Counted from the first letter of the stretch, positions 1-8,584 are shown. The stretch: 11,510 nt of DNA from Hyphomicrobiales bacterium (GCA_021775835.1 JAJFHC010000223.1:1-11510); one strand, 5' to 3'. A program made the numbers and translations. The notes: generated by a model not told the origin, from the letters alone.

Positions 1-1689
1 TGTCTGCTCCGCAATCTCCGAGATCATGTTCACGACTCCGCCAATTTTCTCCGAAACACTGGCGAGCGCGGACATTTGCGAACGGGTAGAAGCGACATCG
101 TCGACCGCTTTCCTGGAGGCAGCACTCGCTTCCACCACGCAGCGCGTGATTTCCTCGATTGACTTGGACATTTCCTCAGTCGAGCTGGCAACGTTCTGCA
201 CATTGAATGATGCTTCCTCAGAGGCCGACGACACCGATGTCGCGCGGCGGCTGGTCTGCTCTGAGATCTCATCCATAGCCGTTGCCGTGGACTGCAGCTG
301 TGACGATGCGGAAGAAACCGCTTCAACGATCGCACCCACGTTGGTGCTGAATTCATCGGCGAGATCCCGCATCATGGCCCGTCGGCTTTCTTCAGACTCA
401 TTCTGAAGTCTGCTGTGTTCGGCTTCCAGCCGGGTCCGCTCCAGGGCGTTGTCGCGAAACACCGTCACGGATCGGAGCATATCGCCGATCTCATCGGACC
501 GGTTGCCGGTGTCGGTTTCCACATCCATGTCGCCTTCGGCCAGTTTTTTCATGCTCTCGACAATTCGGGTCAGTGGCCTGGTAATGCCCTGTGCGAGGAA
601 CGTTCCGACCGCGGCCATTATGGCAAGGCATATGAGGGAGATCAGAATGATCTGATTGCGCATGGCGCGCACAGGGGCACTGATTTCGTCCGTACTGATG
701 GCGGCGGTCAGGGCCCATTTTGCATCCAGAAATTTGAAGGGAACCGTATGCACTTCCAAAGACATGTTGCGGTAGTCGTTGGATATGGTCATCGACGCGT
801 TACCTGCGAGAGCATCCACAACGGCGCGGTTCTCGACCTTGACCTTAAGGATTGTGGACTCTTCTGAAAACTGAGAAGTGCTGCGCATGAAATGATCTTG
901 ACCGATGATGAATGTTTCGCCGGTCTGTCCGAGACCGGAGCGGTTGCTCATCACGGCGTTGATCCGTGCAATCGGCATCTGGAATGCCAACACGCCGACT
1001 TTCTCGCCATCTTCGAACAGGGGCGTTGAGATGAAACCCGCTGGAGCGCCGTGGCTTGGGCCGTAGCTGTTGAAATCGAAGAAATGAAGTGATCCCGGCT
1101 TCTTACTGTCCCGTGCAGCGCGGAAAGCGTTGCCAAGATCGCTGTCCTTCCATTGGCCGGTTTCAAGGTTGGTGGCGTAGTCCAGTTCCTTGAACACGGT
1201 GTAGACGAGATTGCCCTTGAGGTCGAAGATGAAGATGTCGTAATAGCCGCGCTGCTGCAGAAAATTGCGGAACCAGGGGTGATATTTTTCATGGATGGTA
1301 TGGTAATAGTCGTCTGCCTCGGGCTTATCCAGTTTCTCTTTTTCGCCGGTAGGGTGCGGATTGTCGGTAATGTAGGCTTTTTGCAGCGTGTCGGCCGGTG
1401 ATTCACCGAGCATGGTCCAGCCGGTCTTGAAATCTGTAAGAGATTCCAGCGTGGACGGACTTGACGACACTGCATGCATATCTTGTTCGATCGACTGAAG
1501 ATAAAACTTGAGCGCATCTGCCCGATCGAAGAGTAATGCCTTCAGTTTCTCCCGTTTTGCATAATTAGCGTTGTTGGTCGCTGCAGTTATGCTTGTGATC
1601 CCGACTGCAAAGGCAACAACAATCGCCGCGCCAACGATCAATATCGGAATTTTATAGGAGATCTTCAATTTTGGAAGTTTAAAAGACAT
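1..1689 (-). CDS. Methyl-accepting chemotaxis protein, 3' end cut by window edge
   Basis: Membrane chemoreceptor that would sense a ligand outside the cytoplasm and control CheA through CheW. Reading the minus strand from the ATG at 1689 gives 563 codons, open to base 1. Residues 1-37 hold a basic N-terminus and TM1 (about 14-37). Residues 40-344 form a large sensor region with a Cache-like character (for example YYDIFIFDLKGNLVYT at 149-164). TM2 is about 346-367, followed by HAMP (about 367-420, with ITRPLTRI and GDMDVETDTGNRSDEIGDM). After that come methylation-helix heptads rich in Glu, Ser and Ala. The window stops at EIAEQT (558-563), directly before the conserved CheA/CheW-binding hairpin tip, so the tip and return helix are missing here. 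The start has only a G-rich, weak ribosome site, and no other in-frame start fits better. The ligand cannot be told from sequence. The family call is secure; Cache subtype is inferred. Confidence 0.93.
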   Translation of the reverse strand, partial: MSFKLPKLKISYKIPILIVGAAIVVAFAVGITSITAATNNANYAKREKLKALLFDRADALKFYLQSIEQDMHAVSSSPSTLESLTDFKTGWTMLGESPADTLQKAYITDNPHPTGEKEKLDKPEADDYYHTIHEKYHPWFRNFLQQRGYYDIFIFDLKGNLVYTVFKELDYATNLETGQWKDSDLGNAFRAARDSKKPGSLHFFDFNSYGPSHGAPAGFISTPLFEDGEKVGVLAFQMPIARINAVMSNRSGLGQTGETFIIGQDHFMRSTSQFSEESTILKVKVENRAVVDALAGNASMTISNDYRNMSLEVHTVPFKFLDAKWALTAAISTDEISAPVRAMRNQIILISLICLAIMAAVGTFLAQGITRPLTRIVESMKKLAEGDMDVETDTGNRSDEIGDMLRSVTVFRDNALERTRLEAEHSRLQNESEESRRAMMRDLADEFSTNVGAIVEAVSSASSQLQSTATAMDEISEQTSRRATSVSSASEEASFNVQNVASSTEEMSKSIEEITRCVVEASAASRKAVDDVASTRSQMSALASVSEKIGGVVNMISEIAEQT

Positions 1690-1962
1690 CGGGCCCCCGC
1701 ATTTATTTGATACCGAAGGCGACAACCTCCGTGATATCGTAAATACTATGCTTCAATCTAGAAATCATTGGTTAACCGAACATAAAGACGGGAACATTAA
1801 TCAGCAATAAAGCAAGTTTCTGAAATCGCTTTCATGTGAATTGGAGGGAATTCAAGTAAAAGGCGCCGGTAGCCAAGAAACACCACCATAGGTTGCAAAT
1901 TGAGATTCGTCTGAGTTCCCGGATTGCTTGGGTTAACGCTCAAGTGACTATCCGAAACGAAA

Positions 1963-1982
1963 ACATAAAGAAATCTTTATGT
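1963..1982. promoter_or_regulatory. Perfect inverted repeat, possible SahR operator for ahcY
   Basis: ACATAAAG, a 4-base spacer AAAT, then CTTTATGT: 8 of 8 pairs match, about 120 bases upstream of the ahcY start. The pattern ATAAAGA-n-ATCTTTAT resembles, from memory, the operators reported for SahR, an ArsR-family repressor that responds to S-adenosylhomocysteine and controls ahcY and other SAM-cycle genes in several Proteobacteria. Its position just upstream of a candidate -35 fits a transcriptional operator. The symmetry is directly visible; the SahR assignment is inference, and no regulator gene lies in this window. Confidence 0.55.
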
Positions 1983-1987
1983 CCGCC

Positions 1988-2016
1988 TTGCGCGCGCCGG
2001 CAACGCCTGATATAGG
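1988..2016 (+). promoter_or_regulatory. ahcY: Candidate ahcY promoter
   Basis: TTGCGC (1988-1993) and TATAGG (2011-2016) are separated by 17 bases and lie directly downstream of the inverted repeat at 1963-1982. A start near 2023 would give an ahcY leader of roughly 75 bases. The -10 is a weak match, and TATAGG overlaps the AGGAGGG that could instead be a ribosome binding site. The two readings exclude each other, because a start at 2023 would leave AGGAGGG out of the transcript. Confidence 0.3.
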
Positions 2017-2049
2017 AGGGTCGAAATGCGGTGGCCTGCGCCACGCTGA
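2014..2049 (+). CDS. Possible 7-codon leader peptide (MRWPAPR) upstream of ahcY
   Basis: AGGAGGG (2014-2020) sits 5 bases ahead of an ATG at 2026, which opens seven codons, MRWPAPR, ending in TGA at 2047-2049. This Shine-Dalgarno is stronger than that of ahcY itself. A 5-bp hairpin (GTGGC 2031-2035 with GCCAC 2040-2044) lies inside the frame. Frames this short arise easily by chance, and the peptide has no Met or Cys run that would suggest attenuation by sulfur amino acids. It is only meaningful if transcription starts upstream of 2014. Low-confidence entry; the interval includes the ribosome site. Confidence 0.2.
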   Translation, partial: RRVEMRWPAPR

Positions 2050-2087
2050 CGCAAGCACCGTGCGATGATTTTTCTCACAAGACTCTC

Positions 2088-2092
2088 AAGGA
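2088..2092 (+). promoter_or_regulatory. ahcY: Ribosome binding site of ahcY
   Basis: AAGGA with a 7-base spacer before the ATG at 2100. It supports that start over any internal Met codon. Confidence 0.7.
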
Positions 2093-2096
2093 TTGA

Positions 2097-3395
<1,299 letters not shown>

Positions 3396-3429
3396 CGGCC
3401 TGCTCCGCTCGCCCTGTCCAAACGCACAA

Positions 3430-3472
3430 GCGCCCGCATCAAGCGACCCTCGCCGGTCCCCGATGCGGGCGC
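3430..3472 (+). terminator. Long GC-rich hairpin after ahcY, probable terminator
   Basis: GCGCCCGCATC (3430-3440) pairs perfectly with GATGCGGGCGC (3462-3472), 11 bp. Inside the 21-base loop, GACC (3445-3448) can pair with GGTC (3455-3458), giving a nested second stem. It begins 34 bases after the ahcY stop. No T-run follows (ACCTGTCACA), so it may need Rho, act as an RNA 3'-end stabiliser, or work on both strands. Structure is certain on paper; function is inferred. Confidence 0.6.
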
Positions 3473-3501
3473 ACCTGTCACAATACTAACCCTGACCACT
3501 G

Positions 3502-3537
3502 TTCTGCCAGTGCCCCGCCAATAGACTGTGGGCAGAA
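3502..3537. repeat. 7-bp inverted repeat between ahcY and the sensor kinase gene
   Basis: TTCTGCC (3502-3508) is matched by GGCAGAA (3531-3537) across a 22-base interval. It lies upstream of the sensor kinase gene, where that operon's promoter should be. A TATAGA at 3552-3557 could be a -10 box but has no clear -35 at the right distance. Chance occurrence is quite possible. Confidence 0.25.
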
Positions 3538-3664
3538 TCACGGTTTGCCTGTATAGATTCTCCAGGCGAAAGCCGTAGTGATTCGTTTGATTCCTCACAG
3601 TTTTCTCCTGGAACTGCGAAATCGCCAGGAGGACGTGGCCGAGAGGGGGAGAGGCCAGACTGAC

Positions 3665-6199
3665 ATGCATGCTGGCCGCGCAAAAACAGAACTGAAGCCA
3701 ACCCGGTCGCTCCAGAAGTGGACGGCAGTGGGACTGTTGGCTTTTTGGCCCGCATCGGCTGACGCGGCGGTTTCCGATTTTTCATTTTCAACTCATTTAT
3801 CCGGCTGGAACTGGGACACCGCAGATCCGGTTCTTGTCGTTACATTCTTTCTCGCCGGATTGCTGTCTGGGACTTTTTTCTTTGCCTGGCTGATGGCCCG
3901 CCGGCGCGCGTCCCATGCGGTCATTCTGGCCCGGGACCTGCAGGCGGAACTTGACGAGGCAGAGGCCATTATGGCCGCCGAACCCCACTTTCTGTACATC
4001 TGGCATGGCAAGGAAACCCGGCCCTCCCGGATCGTGGGTGACCTGCGTGCCATAGCCGGTGTGCCGGGTGACTACGAAAGCCGTGTCAACTTTGCGGCCT
4101 GGATTGACCATCGCTCCCACGCACGCCTCAACGAGTCCATCGCCGAACTGCGCGGACAGGGGACGCCGTTCAACACGGTGGTCCAGACCAAGGTTGGCGA
4201 CTTGCTGGAAGCGGACGGCCGTGCCGCAGGCGGCATGGCAACGCTAAGACTACGCATGCTTACCGGCGAACGACTCGAAATGTCGAAACTGGCAGAGGAC
4301 TACAAGGAGCTTGAACAACAAGCCAATGCGCTCACTGCTATTCTCGACCAGGCCCCGATGCCAATATGGTTTCGTGACGGCAACGGTCGGATGAATTGGG
4401 CCAACAAGTCATTTGCTGAAGCGGTCGACGCAGAAGACTTCCGCACCGCAATTGCTTCGGGTGCCGAGTTGATCGGTGAGGTCGAGCGCGAACGCTCCCT
4501 GACCACCGTGGCCGACGGAGAAACCGCTCGTTGTCGGGTCCATGCGGTCATCGGTGATGAACGACGTGCCCTCGATGTCGCCGAAATTCCGATTGCCCAG
4601 GGCAGTGCCGGCCTGGTGTTCGATGTGACGGATCTGGAAGAAGCTCAAAGCGAGCTCAAGCGTCATACGCAAGCCCACGCCAGCACCCTCGATAAGATCG
4701 CAACGGCCGTCTCTATCTTTGGGCCCGATCAGCGCCTGCGGTTTTTCAACACCGCTTTCGTCCAGTTATGGCAACTCGACCGGGCCTGGCTCAATGACAA
4801 GCCGACGGACAGCGAAATTCTCGATCGCCTGCGCGCCGAGAGGAAATTGCCTGAAGAAGCCGACTACCGGGCCTGGAAGGCAGAGCATCTCCAGACTGTC
4901 GCTAAGAATGAGGAACAGGACGAACTCTGGCACTTGCCCGATGGCCGCACATTGCGGGTTATGGGAGAACAGCATCCGTTCGGTGGAGTGACCTATCTTT
5001 ATGAGAACGTCACGGAAATGATCAACCTGGAAAGCCGTTACAATTCCCTGATTGGCGTGCAGCGGGAAACGCTCGACAATCTGCACGAGGGTGTCGCCTT
5101 GTTCGGCAGCGACGGTCGACTCAAACTCTACAATCCTGCCTACGCAAATATCTGGCACCTGGACACAACGCTGCTTAACGATGAGCCGCACGTGAGCGAT
5201 GTGATTGCCGCCTGCAGAAATCTGATGGATGAGGACGACGTCTGGGACGAACTCAAAATTGGGGTCACGTCGCTCGACGATAGCCGCCGCCCGTTGGGTT
5301 CGCGCCTGGGCCGCCCGGACGGTGCCATCATCGACTTCTCGAGCGTCCCGCTTCCCGACGGCGCAACTCTGCTCACTTATGTCGATGTTACCGACTCATC
5401 TCGAATCGAGCGCGCCTTGCGCGAACGCAACGATGCTCTGGAAACGGCAGACCGGCTCAAGAGTGAGTTCATATCGCATGTGTCTTATGAATTGCGTACG
5501 CCCTTGACCAACATCATTGGCTTCACGGAATCCCTGACCCTTGGCATGGCCGGCGAACAGACGCCAAAACAGGCTGAGTACTCCGCGCATATCCTGTCTT
5601 CCAGCAACACCCTGCTGGCAATCGTCGATGATATTCTTGATCTGGCGACCATTGACGCGGGCGTTATGGAACTGGACTTGACCAGGATCGACGTCGCTGA
5701 AACCCTGAAGGCTGCAGCGGGTCTCGTGCATGACCGGATCAACAGCAAGGGGCTTGTTCTCGAAGTTGAAATCGCCCGTGACGCGGGGGCGTTTTTCGTG
5801 GACGAACGCCGTGTGAAACAGGTTCTGTTCAACTTGCTGTCCAATGCCATCGGGTTCTCTTCCCAGGGCGCACGCATCCACATGGGTGCCAAGCGGGATG
5901 GCAACAATGTCCTCATCTGGGTGAAGGACAATGGCGCCGGCATCGATCCCGAACATCACTCTGCAGTGTTCGACCGCTTCGAAACCCGGACGACCGGATC
6001 ACTGCACCGTGGTGCTGGTCTGGGGCTTTCGATCGTGAAAAGCTTCGTTGAGTTGCACGGCGGCACCATAACGCTTCAGTCCAAGCCCCAGGAAGGCACG
6101 ACCGTGCTGTGCCGTTTCCCGGCCCGGGGACCGGCGATCAAGTCTCCCGACAAAGAGCCTGAGCCCGAACGTCTGCTGCAGCGGGCTGCGGGTGAGTGA
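3665..6199 (+). CDS. Membrane-anchored multi-PAS sensor kinase with Tyr in place of the H-box His (DivL-like)
   Basis: 844 residues from the ATG at 3665. A hydrophobic N-terminus (about 18-36) precedes a transmembrane segment (about 54-78) ending in RRR. Then come a degenerate PAS-like region (about 98-205), three further PAS-type modules (about 222-325, 340-450 and 468-578), and a short coiled linker (578-600). The dimerisation domain reads SHVSYELRTPLTNIIGF (604-620), so the usual phospho-His is Tyr608. The ATPase domain keeps its N-box (NLLSNAIGFS, from 723), DNGAGI (755-760) and GAGLGLSIV (783-791), so ATP binding looks intact. A Tyr at this site is known from Caulobacter DivL, which regulates CckA and reads partner state; orthology to DivL is not shown. 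The same frame opens at GTG 3578 and GTG 3635. The G-rich stretch at 3641-3654 favours 3665. It overlaps the next gene by 8 bases. Confidence 0.87.
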   Translation: MHAGRAKTELKPTRSLQKWTAVGLLAFWPASADAAVSDFSFSTHLSGWNWDTADPVLVVTFFLAGLLSGTFFFAWLMARRRASHAVILARDLQAELDEAEAIMAAEPHFLYIWHGKETRPSRIVGDLRAIAGVPGDYESRVNFAAWIDHRSHARLNESIAELRGQGTPFNTVVQTKVGDLLEADGRAAGGMATLRLRMLTGERLEMSKLAEDYKELEQQANALTAILDQAPMPIWFRDGNGRMNWANKSFAEAVDAEDFRTAIASGAELIGEVERERSLTTVADGETARCRVHAVIGDERRALDVAEIPIAQGSAGLVFDVTDLEEAQSELKRHTQAHASTLDKIATAVSIFGPDQRLRFFNTAFVQLWQLDRAWLNDKPTDSEILDRLRAERKLPEEADYRAWKAEHLQTVAKNEEQDELWHLPDGRTLRVMGEQHPFGGVTYLYENVTEMINLESRYNSLIGVQRETLDNLHEGVALFGSDGRLKLYNPAYANIWHLDTTLLNDEPHVSDVIAACRNLMDEDDVWDELKIGVTSLDDSRRPLGSRLGRPDGAIIDFSSVPLPDGATLLTYVDVTDSSRIERALRERNDALETADRLKSEFISHVSYELRTPLTNIIGFTESLTLGMAGEQTPKQAEYSAHILSSSNTLLAIVDDILDLATIDAGVMELDLTRIDVAETLKAAAGLVHDRINSKGLVLEVEIARDAGAFFVDERRVKQVLFNLLSNAIGFSSQGARIHMGAKRDGNNVLIWVKDNGAGIDPEHHSAVFDRFETRTTGSLHRGAGLGLSIVKSFVELHGGTITLQSKPQEGTTVLCRFPARGPAIKSPDKEPEPERLLQRAAGE

Positions 6200-7832
6200 C
6201 GATACGGCGACGGGGTGCAATTCTACGATGAACGCTGTGTCCACGCCGTCCTATCGAATCCTCGAACATGACACCGCATCGTTCACTGCCGACCTCCCGG
6301 ACGCGGCGGCGACCGAGGCATTTGGCAGAACGTTGTCGCTGTTCCTCAAGTCCGGAGACGTGGTCGCCCTCGCGGGCGATCTGGGAACCGGTAAGACGAC
6401 GATGGCAAGGGCCATCATTCGTGCGGTGGCCGACGATCCGGAAATGGATGTGCCAAGCCCGACTTTCACGCTGGTTCAGACCTATGTTTCCCGGCGCAGT
6501 GAGATCGTCCATGTGGACCTTTACCGGATTGAGCAACCCGAAGAGATTTGGGAACTGGGCCTTGAAGACTATTCCCACTCGGCCATCATGTTGATCGAAT
6601 GGCCCGACCGGCTCGAACAAAGCCATGTCGTCCCTGTCTTGTCGGTTGAACTATCCGAAACACAATCGGGTGGTAGACGTGCGCGCATCGACGCAGGTGC
6701 TGCCTTCACTGATCGCCTGGACCGACTCCTCAAGAGCGAGGCATTTCTGGAACACAACGGTTGGGGCGGCAGCACGCGCCGCTACTTCCAGGGCGACGCG
6801 TCGTCGAGACGATACGAACGCCTCAGTGGCGACCGCGGCCACGGGGTTTTCATGGACATGCCGCGCCAGCCTGACGGCCCTCCCGTACAGAACGGTCTGC
6901 CCTACAGCGCCATCGCTCATCTTGCCGAGGACGTCACGCCATTCGTCGCCATCGCTCAGATCGTCGTCAATGCCGGATTGAGCGCGCCGGAGATCTGGGC
7001 CGAGGATCTTGACCATGGATTTCTGATCACGGAGGACTTCGGCGACGCGGTCTACGGCGTCCTCATCCGCGACGACGAAGCGATGGATGAACCATACCGT
7101 GCAGCCGTCGACGCCTTGCTGACATTGCACGCGGTCGTGTTGCCATCCGACATTACGCTCGGCAATGATCGTGTTTACACCATTCCGCATTTTGACACGG
7201 ACGCCTTGATGATCGAGGCAGGCCTTGTCGTAGATTGGTTCTGGCCACGGGTCCACGGAAAGGCAATCACCAGCCAGGAACGCACCCGATTCAAGGCGGT
7301 TTGGACACCGCTCATTGAAAGCATTGATGTCAGTCACGAGGCAGAGGCAGATGAGCGCGCGCTTGTCTTGCGCGACTATCATTCGCCGAACTTGATGTGG
7401 TTGCCTGATCGCGAAGGCCCCGCAAGAGCAGGTCTGCTTGACTTTCAAGATGCGGTCATCGGCCATGCGGCCTACGATCTCATGTCGCTCCTACAGGATG
7501 CGCGGACGGATATCACTGAAGATCTCGAGCGCACTTGGCTGGACCATTACTGCAACGCCAGGCGATCACGGCACGTCGATTTCGACGAAACCGCCTTTCG
7601 CAGGGCGTACGCCATTCTGGGCGCCCAGCGAGCGACGAAAATTCTGGGTATATTCGTACGCCTGTGCGTCCGCGATGGCAAACCGCAATACCTTTGTCAC
7701 ATTCCCCGCGTATCCGGCTATCTTGAACGCAACCTGGCACATCCCGGACTCAAGGAACTCAAGTCCTGGTATGACGAGCACCTGCCCGAGGATGTGCGGT
7801 TATCCTTATCAAAGATTGGCGACTCTCCGTGA
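6192..7832 (+). CDS. tsaE: Bifunctional TsaE (t6A37 tRNA modification ATPase) / AmgK-type sugar kinase fusion
   Basis: A single frame of 546 residues joins two enzymes. Residues about 20-180 are TsaE, the ATPase that works with TsaB and TsaD to make N6-threonylcarbamoyladenosine at tRNA position 37. Visible motifs are Walker A GDLGTGKT (62-69), SPTFTLVQTY (89-98), HVDLYRI (107-113) and LIEWPDRLE (134-142). Residues about 190-546 are an aminoglycoside-phosphotransferase fold of the AmgK type, an anomeric MurNAc/GlcNAc kinase of peptidoglycan recycling. It has GDASSRRYERL (201-211), catalytic-loop LRDYHSPNLMW (393-403, D395 and N400) and metal-site LLDFQD (415-420). No stop or frameshift lies between the halves. 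Start GTG 6192 overlaps the previous stop by 8 bases; ATG 6228 is an alternative and would leave a 34-base gap minus overlap. The fusion is a known arrangement in alphaproteobacteria. Kinase substrate is inferred from the murU-like neighbour. Confidence 0.92.
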   Translation: MSDDTATGCNSTMNAVSTPSYRILEHDTASFTADLPDAAATEAFGRTLSLFLKSGDVVALAGDLGTGKTTMARAIIRAVADDPEMDVPSPTFTLVQTYVSRRSEIVHVDLYRIEQPEEIWELGLEDYSHSAIMLIEWPDRLEQSHVVPVLSVELSETQSGGRRARIDAGAAFTDRLDRLLKSEAFLEHNGWGGSTRRYFQGDASSRRYERLSGDRGHGVFMDMPRQPDGPPVQNGLPYSAIAHLAEDVTPFVAIAQIVVNAGLSAPEIWAEDLDHGFLITEDFGDAVYGVLIRDDEAMDEPYRAAVDALLTLHAVVLPSDITLGNDRVYTIPHFDTDALMIEAGLVVDWFWPRVHGKAITSQERTRFKAVWTPLIESIDVSHEAEADERALVLRDYHSPNLMWLPDREGPARAGLLDFQDAVIGHAAYDLMSLLQDARTDITEDLERTWLDHYCNARRSRHVDFDETAFRRAYAILGAQRATKILGIFVRLCVRDGKPQYLCHIPRVSGYLERNLAHPGLKELKSWYDEHLPEDVRLSLSKIGDSP

Positions 7833-8584
7833 CCGACTACGACAAGAACAACAATGCAACTCAGACCCTCACAATTCGCACCGCGATGATCATGGCCGCG
7901 GGTCTGGGCACACGCATGCGGCCTCTTACCGACGACCGACCGAAACCCCTTGTGGAACTCAACAACAAGGCCCTGATCGACTACGCCCTCGACCGGTTGG
8001 TCGAAATCGGCGTTGAACGGGTGATTGTCAACACCCATTACCTGGCTGACGTCCTCGAACACCATCTCAAGGGCGTGACGGGGCTGGAAATCATCATCTC
8101 CGACGAACGCGCCGGATTGCTCGACACTGGCGGCGGCGCTGCACGGGCGCTCCAGGACCTTGGGTCCGACCCCTTCTTCGTCATCAATTCCGACTCTGTA
8201 TGGCTCGAAGGTGTTGGCCGGAGTCTGGCGCGCATGTGCACCCTATGGGACGACGCTTCCATGGATTCCATGCTCCTGATTGCCTCAACTGTGAACAGTG
8301 TCGGTTATACCGGTCTTGGCGATTTTGTCATGGATGAACAGGGTCACCTCGAGCGTCGCACTGAAAGCAGCGTAGCGCCGTTCGTCAATACCGGTGCCTA
8401 CCTCATTCATCCTCGGGTATTTCGAGACTTGCCCGACGGACCGTTTTCTATGAACCTGTTATGGGATCGGGCCATCGAGGATCAAAGGCTGTTCGGAATT
8501 CGTCACGATGGCATCTGGATGCACGTCGGCACGCCGGAGGCTCTGAAACAGGCAGAGGAACTTCTGGCCGACCACGATCAGTGA
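7829..8584 (+). CDS. murU: Sugar-1-phosphate nucleotidyltransferase, MurU-like
   Basis: 251 residues from the GTG at 7829, which overlaps the previous stop in GTGA (4 bases), a sign of translational coupling. The fold is the NTP_transferase family that also includes glucose-1-phosphate and mannose-1-phosphate transferases. The nucleotide signature AAGLGTRMRPL (23-33) is followed by RPKPLVE (37-43). LLDTGGGAARAL (97-108) contacts the base and sugar, INSDS (119-123) gives the metal Asp122, and FVNTGAYLIHP (185-195) and HVGTPEAL (232-239) lie near the end. There is no C-terminal left-handed beta-helix, so it is a stand-alone transferase. Placement after the AmgK-type kinase suggests that it makes UDP-MurNAc (or UDP-GlcNAc) from the 1-phosphate in the recycling route that bypasses MurA, the fosfomycin target. 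Many databases label such proteins mannose-1-phosphate guanylyltransferase; context favours MurU. An ATG at 7886 is a possible later start. Confidence 0.85.
   Translation: MTDYDKNNNATQTLTIRTAMIMAAGLGTRMRPLTDDRPKPLVELNNKALIDYALDRLVEIGVERVIVNTHYLADVLEHHLKGVTGLEIIISDERAGLLDTGGGAARALQDLGSDPFFVINSDSVWLEGVGRSLARMCTLWDDASMDSMLLIASTVNSVGYTGLGDFVMDEQGHLERRTESSVAPFVNTGAYLIHPRVFRDLPDGPFSMNLLWDRAIEDQRLFGIRHDGIWMHVGTPEALKQAEELLADHDQ

Noticed and set aside
951..1517. A 188-codon minus-strand frame inside the chemoreceptor gene
   Set aside because: The adjacent minus-strand frame gives a coherent Cache-HAMP-MCP protein through the same bases; the 188-codon frame is Ser/Arg-rich noise.
3578..3664. Longer N-terminus of the sensor kinase from GTG 3578 or GTG 3635
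   Set aside because: The extra 29 residues have no recognisable character and 3578 lacks a ribosome site. AGGAGG (3627-3632) is only 2 bases from GTG 3635. ATG 3665 has a G-rich stretch in range, but the choice is not certain.
6700..6780. A frameshift or lost stop joining tsaE and amgK artificially
   Set aside because: The frame is continuous with normal codon use through the linker, there is no buried ribosome site plus ATG at the expected kinase start, and such fusions are known in alphaproteobacteria.
6651..7466. A 271-codon minus-strand frame opposite the TsaE-AmgK fusion gene
   Set aside because: The plus-strand frame carries all kinase motifs; the opposite frame has no recognisable domain or ribosome site.
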